Source: Candidatus Binataceae bacterium (GTDB lineage: Bacteria > Desulfobacterota > Binatia > Binatales > Binataceae). From it: 46,645 nucleotides of DNA. The stretch's first letter is position 1, and each line of letters opens with the position of its first letter. Where the stretch lies: the NCBI GenBank assembly GCA_030038355.1, contig JASHPB010000233.1:1-46645 (forward strand). Direction: 5' to 3'. The notes below the pieces were generated by a model. The model was not told the origin of the DNA. It ran no database searches and was given only the letters and a program-made list of their open reading frames with translations. The translations under genes and the position numbers were made by a program. This document shows, piece by piece, positions 7,725 to 16,869 of the stretch.

Positions 7725-8762
7725 TCACGAAATAACGACTCCGCGCTGGCCGCGGCGAATCTCGCCGACAAGATAGGCCGCGAGGTCGCGGCGGCGCAAA
7801 TGCCCGATAACTTTGTCGGCATCCGACGCCGCGACGATCGCCGTCATGCCGATGCCGTTGTTGAACGTCCGGTCCATCTCGCGCTGGCTGACTTTACCGA
7901 GCCGCTGGATCATCGGGAAAATCGGCGGCGCCGGCCACGCGCCGCGCTCGAGTACCGCGACGACGCCCTCGGGCAGCACGCGGGGAATATTCTCGATCAC
8001 ACCACCGCCGGTGATATTCGCCAGGCCCTTGATTTTGAAGCGCTCGAACAACTCCGTCGTCACACGCGCGTAGATGAGCGTCGGGCGGAGGAGTTCGTCG
8101 GCGAGCGTGCATCCGAGTTCCGCGACTCTGACGTTTAGCCTCAACTTGGCGCGCTCGAGCAGCACCTTGCGCGCGAGTGAGTAGCCATTGGAATGAAGCC
8201 CGCTCGAAGCGATCGCCACGATTGCGTCGCCGGGCTTGATGCGCGCAGGTTGCGGAATCGCGGCGCGAGCGACGCATCCTACCGCGAACCCCGCGAGCTC
8301 GTATTCTCCCGGTTTGTAGAGTCCCGCGAGTTGCGCCGTTTCACCGCCAACCAGGCTCGCGCCAGCAAGTTCACATCCCCGCGCAACGCCGCGCACCACA
8401 TCGAGCGCCACCTCGCGCTTGAGCTTGCCCGTGCCGATGTAATCGAGGAAAAACATCGGCCGCGCGCCGTGGCAGATGATGTCATTGACGCACATGGCGA
8501 CGCAGTCGATGCCGACGGTGTCGTGGCGACCGGTCATGAACGCGATCACGAGCTTGGTGCCGACGCTGTCGGTCCCGGCGACGAGCACCGGATCGCGCAT
8601 CTCGCGGGTGCCGTTGAGGGCGATCAGCGCGCCGAAGCCGCCGACACCGCCCAGCACGTGCGCCTGCGACGTCTTCTCGGCAATCGAACGGAACATCGGC
8701 ACGAGCGCTTCCTTGAGCGCAATATCCACGCCCGCCGCCTTGTATGTCATCCGCGATGTCAA
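7725..8762 (-). CDS. purM: Phosphoribosylformylglycinamidine cyclo-ligase PurM (AIR synthetase)
   Basis: 345 aa. ATP-dependent ring closure of FGAM to AIR, the fifth step of purine synthesis. Clear motifs are TYKAAGVDI at the N-terminus, LVAGTDSVGTKLVIA, DCVAMCVNDIICHGARP, the glycine-rich SLVGGETAQLAGLY and NITGGGVIENIPRVLP. I take TTG at 8762 as start: it has GAGGTGAG 9 bases or fewer upstream and gives an N-terminus of the length seen in homologues; the ATG at 8750 is the alternative. The gene lies immediately downstream of the comF relic, so the promoter may be within or before that pseudogene. Confidence 0.93.
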   Translation of the reverse strand: MTSRMTYKAAGVDIALKEALVPMFRSIAEKTSQAHVLGGVGGFGALIALNGTREMRDPVLVAGTDSVGTKLVIAFMTGRHDTVGIDCVAMCVNDIICHGARPMFFLDYIGTGKLKREVALDVVRGVARGCELAGASLVGGETAQLAGLYKPGEYELAGFAVGCVARAAIPQPARIKPGDAIVAIASSGLHSNGYSLARKVLLERAKLRLNVRVAELGCTLADELLRPTLIYARVTTELFERFKIKGLANITGGGVIENIPRVLPEGVVAVLERGAWPAPPIFPMIQRLGKVSQREMDRTFNNGIGMTAIVAASDADKVIGHLRRRDLAAYLVGEIRRGQRGVVIS

Positions 8763-8768
8763 CTCAGC

Positions 8769-9643
8769 TCACCTCGCCGCGTCCTCAGCCGGACGTGCGT
8801 CCGAGCGGGCCAGACCGCCATGCGCCTGTGCCGTCAGGATACTCGCCCAGACCCTCGCGCGAAACGTGGACGTCGCGTTGATGAACATCGAGGCGAGCGC
8901 TTTGATTATCGCTGCCCATAGCACGTGCGCCAGTGTGAACACGTCGACGCCGATCGCACCCGCCGCGATGATAACGCGCGCACATTCATCGGCGGTCGCA
9001 CCCGTGGTCATCACGTCGTCGGCCAGCAACACGCAACGTCGTCGGCTGCTCACGGGCCGGCGCACCGCCAACGCACGGGCAACGTTGGGCCGCCGATTGT
9101 CCTGATCGCGCGCGGTCGGCGAAGGCGTGAATCGCGAACGCACGGCTGACGCCGCGTCTAGCGTTAAACCGGTTCTCGCTGCGACTTCGGCGGCGGGCAG
9201 GGCCGCCTGGTCGTAGCTGAGCCACCATCGCAGCCGCCGACGTAACGCTATGGGAACTACGAGGTCGTAATCTCTCGCATTGAAAGGAAATTGCCCGCCG
9301 CCAATGCATCCGCCGAGCGCGAGGCCGGCGGCCTGGTCGAGGCCCTACTCGTGACGGCGAATCAGCGCCGGCATCGTGCCGGGTTCATCTTCGGCGCTCG
9401 AGCGAGTGTGCGCGCGCGACGGAGGGCGGGCCGACGAGCGTTACAGCGGGCGCGTTGAGTCTCGTCACGGACGCTCGATTCGAGCGGCGCGCCGCAAATT
9501 TCGCCTCGCCGCTCGGGAATCGGCTCGGCGCGATCGAGGCATTCGTCGCAGACGCGGAACACCGCGCTGATGTCGAATGCCGTACCGCCGCCGGCGCATC
9601 GCGGCGGATAGAGAAAATTCACTCGCTCGGTGAGCGCGGCCAC
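8769..9643 (-). pseudogene. comF: Degenerate comF (competence/phosphoribosyltransferase-type protein)
   Basis: ComF-family protein sequence can be read along the whole stretch but in more than one frame. The N-terminal zinc-ribbon part (from 9643: FLYPPRCAGGGT, then FRVCDECL, then ERRGEICGAPL) has lost several of the paired cysteines. Near 9400 the frame shifts; the next segment MPALIRRHE runs into an in-frame TAG near 9345, then continues as DLVVPIALRRRLRWW and ends with the PRPP-binding loop CVLLADDVMTTGATADECAR. Frameshift, stop and missing Zn ligands together argue for a true pseudogene rather than a sequencing error. ComF acts in DNA uptake in transformable bacteria. It lies 6 bases upstream of purM. 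Confidence 0.78.
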
Positions 9644-9739
9644 TCCTCATTGATGAATCGTTGGCTCGCCTAAACTCAAGCGAGCAGGCATGGCCGGGTC
9701 AAGATGCACTTCACAGCCGATGTGGTATAGAGGTGAAGC

Positions 9740-10954
9740 ATGAAGGGACCACTCGAAGGCATCCGCATCATCGATTGGACGATTTGGCAACAGGGGCCGG
9801 TTGCGACGCAGATGCTGGCCGATCTCGGTGCCGAGGTAATCAAAATCGAAGAGCGCGAGCGTGGCGACCCCGGCCGGGGAATCGTCGCGGTCTCGGGCGG
9901 CTCGGCATCGAAGGGCGGGCTGAACTTCTACTTCGAGGCGAACAACAAGCACAAGCAGAGCGTTGCGCTCGACCTCAAGCGTCCGCAGGCGCGTGAGATC
10001 GTGTATAAGCTGGCGGCGAGGGCCGATGTCTTCGTGCAGAACTTCCGCAAGGGCGTCGCGGCCCGGCTCGGACTCGGATACGCCGACCTGAAAAAGCACA
10101 ATGCGAAAATCATCTACGCGAGTGCGTCGGGCTACGGCCCGCTCGGACCCGACAGCGGCGAGCCGTCGTTCGATTATCTCGGGCAGGCGCGCTCCGGAAT
10201 CATGAACGCGGTCGGCGTCGACAGCACCGTGCCAACGTACATTTTCGGTGGAATCGCCGACCAGATGGGCGCGGTGATGCTCGCATATGGCGTGCTGGCC
10301 GCGCTCTATGCGCGCGAGCGCACGGGCGAGGGCCAGGAGGTTGACGCATCGCATCTTGGCTCGATGCTCGCGCTGCAGGGGCTCAACGTCGTGGCGCGGA
10401 CAATCACCGGCAAGGAGTTCGGTCGGAACACGCGCGAAGTCGCCTTCAATCCGCTCTGGAATCACTATCGCTGCAAGGATGGCAAGTGGCTGAGCCTCGC
10501 GATGCTCCAGCCGGACCGCTACTTCAAGGCTTTCTGCGCGACGATCGGAAAGCCCGAGCTTGCGACCGACGAGCGCTTCGCCGAAATGAGAACCCGCGGC
10601 AAGAACGCGCGTGAGCTAATCGCCATTCTCGACCAGGTGTTCGAGAATCAAACGCGCGCGGAATGGCTCCGGATCCTGAAGCAGGGCGGAGACTTCATCT
10701 ACTGCGTCGTGAACTCGGTTACCGACCTGCCCGACGATCCCCAGGTCAAAGCCAACGAGTACATCGTGAGCTACGAGCATCCGAGCCACGGGCCGATGCA
10801 GTTGCTCGGCATGCCGGTGAAGTTGAGTGCGACGCCCGGCGAGCCGCGTGGCCACGCGCCGGAGCTGGGGGAACACACCGAATCGGTGCTGACGACGATG
10901 CTCGGCTATAGCTGGGACGATATCGCGCGGCTTCGCGAGGCGAACGTAATTTAA
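9740..10954 (+). CDS. CaiB/BaiF (family III) CoA-transferase
   Basis: 404 aa. Predicted cytosolic enzyme that exchanges CoA between acyl-CoA and a free acid through an aspartyl-CoA intermediate. The N-terminus GIRIIDWTIWQQGPVATQML and LADLGAEVIKIE are the CoA-binding Rossmann signature; SVALDLKRPQAREIV and VFVQNFRKGV follow. The likely nucleophile is Asp145 in PSFDYLGQARSG, aligned with the family Asp. Full length, no truncation. Substrate unknown; the acyl-CoA dehydrogenases and thiolase elsewhere in the window make fatty, aromatic or carnitine-like acids plausible. Followed after ~39 bases by a SnoaL-like gene that may share its transcript. Confidence 0.9.
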   Translation: MKGPLEGIRIIDWTIWQQGPVATQMLADLGAEVIKIEERERGDPGRGIVAVSGGSASKGGLNFYFEANNKHKQSVALDLKRPQAREIVYKLAARADVFVQNFRKGVAARLGLGYADLKKHNAKIIYASASGYGPLGPDSGEPSFDYLGQARSGIMNAVGVDSTVPTYIFGGIADQMGAVMLAYGVLAALYARERTGEGQEVDASHLGSMLALQGLNVVARTITGKEFGRNTREVAFNPLWNHYRCKDGKWLSLAMLQPDRYFKAFCATIGKPELATDERFAEMRTRGKNARELIAILDQVFENQTRAEWLRILKQGGDFIYCVVNSVTDLPDDPQVKANEYIVSYEHPSHGPMQLLGMPVKLSATPGEPRGHAPELGEHTESVLTTMLGYSWDDIARLREANVI

Positions 10955-10993
10955 CGCCGTGGCCGAGCGCGGCGATTCGGGGTTTTGACGGTT

Positions 10994-11407
10994 ATGACTA
11001 ACCTGAGTGGAACGCTAGAGGACCGGGTCGAAATTCGTGACCTGTATGCGCGCTACTGCCAACTGCTCGATCACGGCCGCTACGATGAATGGCTCGACTG
11101 CTTCACCGAAGACGGCGTGTTCGAGAGTCCGCTCTATGGTCGCAAGGCCGGACGCGACGCATTGAAGCAATTCAGCCACACTTATCGCGAGTCGCTGGGC
11201 GGCGCGCGCGTGCTCCATCTTGCTCACAACCTGATCATGAAGATCGAAAAGGAGCACGCCTCTGGCTACTGCGACTTCAGCTACTTTCACTGCAAAGACG
11301 GGAAGATTCAGCAGGAGTCGATCGGCTTCTACACCGACCTGCTGCGCAAGACCGATAACGGCTGGCGCTTTGCGAGCCGCTGCGTGACGATCCTAGGCTC
11401 GCGCTGA
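10994..11407 (+). CDS. SnoaL-like / NTF2-fold protein
   Basis: 137 aa. The opening EDRVEIRDLYARYCQLLDHGRYDEWLDCFTEDGVFES is the hallmark of the SnoaL_4/NTF2-like family (helix, then D-x-x-x-W-x-x-x-F-x-x-D-G). The family includes dehydratases, isomerases and ring-hydroxylating dioxygenase beta-subunit-like proteins; the end FYTDLLRKTDNGWRFASR is the closing strand pair. The Asp, Tyr and His around the pocket are present, but the reaction cannot be named. I prefer ATG 10994 over the TTG at 10985. Directly downstream of the CoA-transferase, so it may process the same substrate. Confidence 0.82.
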   Translation: MTNLSGTLEDRVEIRDLYARYCQLLDHGRYDEWLDCFTEDGVFESPLYGRKAGRDALKQFSHTYRESLGGARVLHLAHNLIMKIEKEHASGYCDFSYFHCKDGKIQQESIGFYTDLLRKTDNGWRFASRCVTILGSR

Positions 11408-11639
11408 AGCGATCGAGCACGGAGCGACGTCCTCCAGCATGCCAAGCATGGCGCGCGATCGCGATCCCTCGCCTGCGGAAAACGTCGCCATTTAGATCAA
11501 GGTCTGTTTTTGAAACACCCTGACGCGTCCGGGCGTTGGAGCTGGTTGGTCGGTGAGGGACTGTCGCACTCGCGCTCGCCGTGGCGCTTGCTGCTGCCTC
11601 GGAGCGAGCGGCATGGCTGAGGCCGCAAAATGCGAAGCG

Positions 11640-12990
11640 CTGCCTCCCGCCTCGTCGGCACGCTTCCTCCCCACTCTGACGAAGTTCCTAAAACAATCTG
11701 TGCTGCCAGCGCGAGGGTTGGCAGCACGATGCCAAGTTCGCAGCGACGGCGTCCATCCTTTCGTCAAGGTCTGGTAGTCGCCCCAAGTGTTCGCATGGAT
11801 GACGGTCAATCAGCGCAAAGGCCCGGTGCCCAACGGCGCGAACATCGTCAAGGAGAGGTATGCGAGCCGAGCGCGCCACTCACCGAGTGGACGGTGATGA
11901 TCAAGGACTCGCAGCTGTCATGGGACGGATGGTACTGGGGCGACCTCGTCAAGCCGAGTCGACGCGAGCCCAACGCTTGCCCCAAACCTCCTCCCGACGG
12001 CGGATGCGCTGAAACCACAGGTCCTCTTCAACGGAGCAGGACGCTACTGTTTCAACTGTCGTGCTTCAGCGATCGCACAGGATATTTGTTCGACTACCGA
12101 GTATCTCGCGCAGTCGCCCGCTGCGGCCGCGCTGCGCCGATATTCGACGCGACCAAGGAAATGGCGCCATTCACGATCGAAGACACGAGTGAACTGGAAG
12201 CGAAACTCGCGCCGAATTTATCGATCAGATTCCGAGCTCAGTGTTTTCAAATCTCACGCCGTTTACGGCCTTAAAGTCCCCACGCATGGTTTCCGAGCTT
12301 TGGATCACTAGTGATGCCGAGCCCGGCGCATAACGGTTCCCAGCAATTCGTCACTTCCGATGAGTGCAGCTGATGTCATGACGCAACCGGAACCCTTGCC
12401 GGCGTTACGCCGCGGATGATCTTCCAGGCCGATGACGGGTCTCTGAAGAATCTCTCTGCATTCGGCGAATGGCGCTACTCGATGATGGGACTTGCGGGCC
12501 GCGACTCTGTCTGCTTTGCCCTGCTCGACACGGAATCTACTTTGCACGGGCGCCTGGTATGCAAACCGAACGGTGTGGCGCTTATCCAGGACTTACGCCT
12601 CCGATGCCATGGCGTGATGGGCCAAGGTCAATTCGATATCGACAATCAAGGGCCCGACCAGCTGTTTACGCGCAGCCTGCTGCTCAGTACGAGATCCGAG
12701 TACGGCGCTCTCGCGCGCGACGGTGTCTCATGTGCCGTGCGCCATCCACATGGCGGGAGACAAGTCGTTCGATCCCTCGACCTACACGGGCTGGTTCCTC
12801 ATTGGGCCTGCCACGGAGCTGTACGGTCCTTGCAGCGATTCAACTGCACTGCCGATGCAGAATGGGATCGGCATACCAGCCTTACTATTTGCACAGCGAT
12901 CCGAGCAGGGGAGAGGTCCCGATACCGCGCGGCGCGCTCAGTTCGCGTAGCCGCTCAATGTCGGCAACTACCCCGAAATAGCCAGTTGGA
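11640..12990 (+). pseudogene. Decayed P460-like / multiheme cytochrome c gene
   Basis: The 1.7-kb gap 11408-13109 has no intact gene, but a coherent protein can be traced across frames on the plus strand. It begins with a cytochrome P460-type segment (HPFVKVW, TAG, then VFAWMTVNQRKGPVPNGANIVKE and EWTVMIKDSQLSWDGWYWGDLV). After that come four heme-site remnants, each with a lesion: C-F-N-C-R at 12048-12062, C-S-stop-C-H at 12365-12379, R-L-R-C-H at 12596-12610 and C-A-V-R-H at 12731-12745. FIDQIPSSVF, WITSDAEPGA, FGEWRYSMMGLAGRD and FDPSTYTGWFLIGPATELYGP link them. At least two stops and several frameshifts are present. Probably once a periplasmic multiheme electron carrier or oxidase. Limits are approximate. 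Confidence 0.7.
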
Positions 12991-13109
12991 AATTGCTCAT
13001 CGCCAACTCGGGCGTCGTGAGTATCAGGTAGCCAAAACTCCAGTGTTCCAATACAAGAGCGCCGCGGCGGCTCTCGATCCCGGCGCTCGCTGCTTCAGTT
13101 AGTTCGCAC

Positions 13110-15014
13110 TCAGAACGCCGCGTACCACGGCATCTCGTGAGGATTGACTATCTGCCAGTTGATCTGGAACTGACGGAGCAGCACGCCCTCGGCATGATAA
13201 TACGCGAGCTTGGCGTTCTCGAGATCGATTTCCGCCTGCACCTGCTGGCCTTCGGCGCTCACTTCCTCTTCTTGGAACTGGAGCAGGTCGTGAGTGGTCG
13301 CGAGGCCGACGCGGAACCGCACTTCCTCGTCGTGCAGCGACTGCCGGGCGTAGTAGGTGGCCTGTGCTGTGGCCGCCGCGCGCTTCTGATCGGCGTACAG
13401 ATTGGCGAGCGCGCTCTGCACATCAACCACGGTCGACGCGAGCGCCGATCGGTAATTCAGCCGCTGCTGTTCGTAGAGCACGCGCGCCTGCGCGAGCGCC
13501 CCTCGCGCTACAGCATTGGCCAGCGGTAACTGGAACGTCAGCACGGCCGCATAGTTGTAGAAGGCGAAGCTGCCGAGGCGATTCAGCGCGTCGCCATAGA
13601 CTCCGCCGAATGGAAGCTTGGCTCCCGTTGCGCCATCGACTGTACAATTTGATTCCGATGGAGGTATCAGGGTGCCGAACGAAAGACAGGGCGTCGTGCC
13701 CGCGGTCGAATTGATGCCGAACTGCGTGCCCAGGTTGAGTTGCGGTAGCGTCTGGTTCTCCGAGTATTTGACTTGCAGCAGCGCGTTGCGAATCGACTCA
13801 CGCAGCGAGCCGAGCGAGGGACGATACTCCACCGCGAGCTCGAGCGATCGTTCCTCGTCGGCCGCCATCTGCTCTTGTGGGTTCGGCCGGGTAATCGGCT
13901 CGAGATCCTCCGGAATGAAGGTGCCGTAAGGATTCAGCATCACGTCTTCGCGGAGCTGGATACGAGAATTGCGGAGGTTCGCCTCGGCCGTATAGACGTT
14001 GGCCTCGGCGGTAGCCGCGGCCGATTGCGCCTCCTGCAGGTCGATCGGCGCGAGGGTTCCGACCTTCACTGAGATCGCGTTCTGGCGCACCAGGTCTTCA
14101 TTGAAGCGGAGTGCCGCGCGCGCCACCTCGAGGTTTTCCTCCGACAACACCACCTGCCAGTATTCGGTGCCGATCTTCTCGACGAAATCCTGCAGCGTCT
14201 GACCGTAGTTCCACTGCGCGACTTTCTGGCCTGACTCCGCGATACGAACGTTAATCGTGGCGAACTGCCAGCCGAAGTTCTGCAGCAGCGGCTGCGACAG
14301 CGACATCGTGAGGCTCGGCGTGTAGGAAGGATTGACCGAGGCGAAGGCGTTATTGCTCAGGCTGCGATCGTTGTCGAACGTCAGGCCCCACGTGCCGTTG
14401 GTGATAGCCGAGACCTTATTGATGCCGAAGTTCCAGTCATAGAATTTCTGGGTGAAAGTATCACCCTTGCTGCTAAGAATCGACGTCGTCGGCGCCGTGC
14501 TCTTTATGATGTCGCCCTGTGCAGTCAGGTTCGGATCGAAAGTGCCGTTGGCCTGGCGCACCGTCTCCAGGGACGCGATCGGATCGAGCTGCGCCGACTG
14601 CAGGGCAGGATTGTTCCTCAGCGCAATATAGATCGCTTCCTTCAGCGTTATCCCATGCGCCTCGCTGTCCAGCGATCGGATGTAGCGCTCGCTGATCATA
14701 TTCTCGGGCGGCACCTGCTTGCTCAGATTCCATTGATTTCCGACGATCTGAGGGATGCTGATAACCGGCGCGTCGCCATGCTCGAACTGGTTGGCATCGC
14801 TGTTCGGCACCGATGCGTCCGGCGCCTCCTGCGGCGACATCGGCAGCGTGTGCTGCAACTGAATCGGACCGCTGGTGGCGGGGGGAGGCAACGGATTAGC
14901 GGGCAGAGAGCCTGTCACCTTGAGATTGGTATCCTGCGCCGGTGCACGCTGCGCGAACATAACGGTTATCGCGATCGCGAGCGTTGCGGCCAGAGTCTTC
15001 CTCCACGAATTCAC
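13110..15014 (-). CDS. TolC-family outer-membrane efflux protein
   Basis: About 634 aa. A signal peptide (VNSWRKTLAATLAIAITVMF, cut near RAPAQ) is followed by ~130 residues of extension and two OEP repeats of long amphipathic helices: ITLKEAIYIALRNNPALQSAQ opens repeat one, and AVLTFQLPLANAVARGALAQAR with SALASTVVDVQSALANLYADQKRAAATAQ lies in repeat two. It would form the trimeric outer-membrane/periplasmic tunnel of an efflux or type I secretion pump. GTG at 15014 is chosen because AAGGAGG lies 7 bases upstream; the longer frame to 15107 has no signal peptide. No inner-membrane pump or adaptor gene is adjacent, so it is an orphan. Larger than classic TolC because of the N-terminal extension. 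Confidence 0.85.
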   Translation of the reverse strand: MNSWRKTLAATLAIAITVMFAQRAPAQDTNLKVTGSLPANPLPPPATSGPIQLQHTLPMSPQEAPDASVPNSDANQFEHGDAPVISIPQIVGNQWNLSKQVPPENMISERYIRSLDSEAHGITLKEAIYIALRNNPALQSAQLDPIASLETVRQANGTFDPNLTAQGDIIKSTAPTTSILSSKGDTFTQKFYDWNFGINKVSAITNGTWGLTFDNDRSLSNNAFASVNPSYTPSLTMSLSQPLLQNFGWQFATINVRIAESGQKVAQWNYGQTLQDFVEKIGTEYWQVVLSEENLEVARAALRFNEDLVRQNAISVKVGTLAPIDLQEAQSAAATAEANVYTAEANLRNSRIQLREDVMLNPYGTFIPEDLEPITRPNPQEQMAADEERSLELAVEYRPSLGSLRESIRNALLQVKYSENQTLPQLNLGTQFGINSTAGTTPCLSFGTLIPPSESNCTVDGATGAKLPFGGVYGDALNRLGSFAFYNYAAVLTFQLPLANAVARGALAQARVLYEQQRLNYRSALASTVVDVQSALANLYADQKRAAATAQATYYARQSLHDEEVRFRVGLATTHDLLQFQEEEVSAEGQQVQAEIDLENAKLAYYHAEGVLLRQFQINWQIVNPHEMPWYAAF

Positions 15015-15154
15015 TTGGGATCCTCCTTCTTTATCAACGAGGCGGGAATGTCTACTCCGTGTGCGATCGAAATCGCTCCGCGATCTGATGTCGCATAACT
15101 CACACAAGGCGCTGAGTGCGGCGCGGACGCTTGCACCGCGCCCGACGGGCCGCG

Positions 15155-15183
15155 ATTATAACCAAGGTCGTGTACGAAGTCTT
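15155..15183 (-). promoter_or_regulatory. Candidate promoter of the TolC-like gene
   Basis: On the minus strand TATAAT (15160 to 15155) is preceded by AAGACT (15183 to 15178) with a 17-base spacer. It would give a leader of ~135 bases before the GTG at 15014. The -35 match is weak (3 of 6). Confidence 0.4.
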
Positions 15184-15228
15184 GCCGATGGCGGCGTCCG
15201 CGGACCATCAAAGGTAGACGGGTGAAAT

Positions 15229-15792
15229 ATGCGCGCGTTGCGCCTCGCTGGGTTGCTACTCATCTCGGTTTCCTTCTTTCTTCTCGTGATGGGGGAGTCA
15301 AGAGATTCCGAGCGCGCCCTCGCACAAGTTGCGGTTACTCCCGTCACAATAGTCGCGCCGGCTGCTCCTGGTCAGCCCGCCGCCTTCCCGACGATCGGTG
15401 CCTTGCCATCACTGCTGCCGGGACCTGGTACGCTCAGCAGCGTCGCGGCCACGCCGTTGCCCACGCCACGTGTATTCAGATGCACCTGCAACGGGCCCGG
15501 CTATCCCACCGAATGGGCCGGGCCGATTACTGCAGCAAACTACCTGCTCGCCGACAACAGCGCATCGGTCACGTGCACCAATTATAAGTTCAACGCCAAC
15601 GCGCCATCGCCGTATATCGCGCAGCGCACCAATTCGTTTCTTCCGACCGAACCATCGCTGTCGACTGGTAGTGCACTGAATTCGTACGCATCTATCGGTA
15701 ATGGCACGCTCGGCTCCGCGATCACCACGAATCCGATCGGTTTCACGCACTACCAGATCACGATCGAGTGCTCGCGATGCGCCTGCAACTGA
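15229..15792 (+). CDS. Secreted Cys-containing protein, function unknown
   Basis: 187 aa, not recognised. Signal peptide of ~33 residues (hydrophobic LAGLLLISVSFFLLVMG, cut likely after ALA), a Pro/Ala/Thr-rich linker (residues ~35-80), then a compact C-terminal domain. That domain has paired cysteines: FRCTCNGPG at its start, a single SVTCTNY in the middle, and the ending IECSRCACN. The pattern suggests disulfides or a metal site in the periplasm or outside the cell. Divergent from the tolC-like gene and convergent with rluA, so it is a single-gene unit. ATG 15229 directly precedes the signal peptide. Confidence 0.7.
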   Translation: MRALRLAGLLLISVSFFLLVMGESRDSERALAQVAVTPVTIVAPAAPGQPAAFPTIGALPSLLPGPGTLSSVAATPLPTPRVFRCTCNGPGYPTEWAGPITAANYLLADNSASVTCTNYKFNANAPSPYIAQRTNSFLPTEPSLSTGSALNSYASIGNGTLGSAITTNPIGFTHYQITIECSRCACN

Positions 15793-15799
15793 CTATTCG

Positions 15800-16774
15800 C
15801 TAGCGAATTAGCGACTTCAAGTCGGCTGGAAGCGGCGCGCTGACTTCGACCAGTGCTCCAGTCGGTGACTGGAATGACAATTCGGTCAGATGTAGCCAGA
15901 ACCGCCCGCCGCCGAGTGCGGCTGCCGGCGGACCGTGGTAGAGCGTGTCGCCGACTATCGGATGGCTTACGCTGGCGAGATGCACGCGAATCTGATGCCT
16001 GGCGCCGGTGCGCGGTTTGATCGTCACCAGGGTGAAGTCGCCAATTCGTCGAACCGGCTCCACGAGCGACAGCGCCGCGCGGCCGGCTCGCTTTGGAATC
16101 GCGCTGCCCGGCCTGCCAAGTTTCATCTTGCGCGGATTCTTCCCGTGATGCGCAATCGGCGCGTCGAGCGTGAGGGCCCGCTTCAAATCTCCGGATACCA
16201 GCGCCTGGTACGTGCGTGAGACCTTTCCCGCGCTGATTGCCGCGCGCATCGTGCGGTAAGCATCGGGTGTCCGCCCGATAATCAGGGCTCCGGAAGTACC
16301 GTTATCCAGACGATGCACCAGCCCACCTTCGAGCGGCTTTGCGCCTGCCGAGGCGGTCTCCGGGTAGCGTGCGATGACGGCGTTCATCACCGTGCCGGTC
16401 TCGCCCGGCTCCAGTGGATGACAGGACATCGCACCCGGCTTGTTTACGATGACGAGGGCCCTGTCTTCATAGAGAACTTCAACGGCGGGCTGTTCTCGGG
16501 GAACGATCGCATCACTCTCAGCGCTCGGCCTGTCGACCGTGACTTGATCTGTCGCGGCGACCAGGTCTGACTTTCGTGGGCGATGACCATTGACCAGGAC
16601 CACACCGCGCCCGATCAGTTCGACCGCTTCGCGGCGCGACGAGGCGAGCCCGCTCGTCACGAGATAACGATCGAGGCGTTCTCGATGCTCGACGGTCACG
16701 TCACGAGGACTTGTGGCCCGCGGGCGAGGCGGGGACAGGCGACTCATAGGCGGGAAACTGGCGCCATGCGGCAT
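15800..16774 (-). CDS. RluA-family RNA pseudouridine synthase
   Basis: Up to 324 aa. Isomerises uridine to pseudouridine in rRNA or tRNA. An S4 RNA-binding domain (RLDRYLVTSGLASSRREAVE, then GVVLVNG) precedes the catalytic domain with LYEDRALVIVNKPGAMSCHP, the active-site loop GGLVHRLDNGTSGALII (catalytic Asp in HRLD) and TGARHQIRVHLASV. The S4 domain starts only ~8 residues after a GTG at 16699, which is 1 base after the stop of the small ORF at 16701-16850; that GTG may be the true start, the ATG at 16774 being the longer option. RluD-like by length, but the target uridine is unknown. Last gene of the uvrA operon. Confidence 0.85.
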   Translation of the reverse strand: MPHGASFPPMSRLSPPRPRATSPRDVTVEHRERLDRYLVTSGLASSRREAVELIGRGVVLVNGHRPRKSDLVAATDQVTVDRPSAESDAIVPREQPAVEVLYEDRALVIVNKPGAMSCHPLEPGETGTVMNAVIARYPETASAGAKPLEGGLVHRLDNGTSGALIIGRTPDAYRTMRAAISAGKVSRTYQALVSGDLKRALTLDAPIAHHGKNPRKMKLGRPGSAIPKRAGRAALSLVEPVRRIGDFTLVTIKPRTGARHQIRVHLASVSHPIVGDTLYHGPPAAALGGGRFWLHLTELSFQSPTGALVEVSAPLPADLKSLIR

Positions 16775-16850
16775 AGAGCAGAACCGCCATCAGAATCGCG
16801 ACGATCACCAGGTCGAGGAATCCGGGGGAAGTAGCGCCGCGCTCATTCAT
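16701..16850 (-). CDS. Small single-span membrane protein (49 aa)
   Basis: ATG at 16850, 19 bases after the uvrA stop. The translation has a short polar N-terminus (MNERGATSPG), one hydrophobic segment (FLDLVIVAILMAVLLYAA) and a short Pro/Ser tail ending GHKSS. Its stop lies one base before the GTG of rluA at 16699, which suggests a coupled uvrA - small protein - rluA operon. No family recognised; a weak GAGAG precedes the start. Could be chance, but the clean membrane segment and the tight packing favour a gene. Confidence 0.5.
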   Translation of the reverse strand: MNERGATSPGFLDLVIVAILMAVLLYAAWRQFPAYESPVPASPAGHKSS

Positions 16851-16869
16851 TCGCTGCTCTCGCAACTGC

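Noticed and set aside
6972-8138. 388-aa plus-strand ORF across the glycosyltransferase, purN and purM genes
   Set aside because: It runs antisense through three real genes with strong motifs; composition is typical of a shadow frame.
12416-13102. 228-aa plus-strand ORF as an intact gene
   Set aside because: It is one frame of the decayed multiheme cytochrome; heme motifs in it are broken and its later part is out of frame with the conserved sequence.
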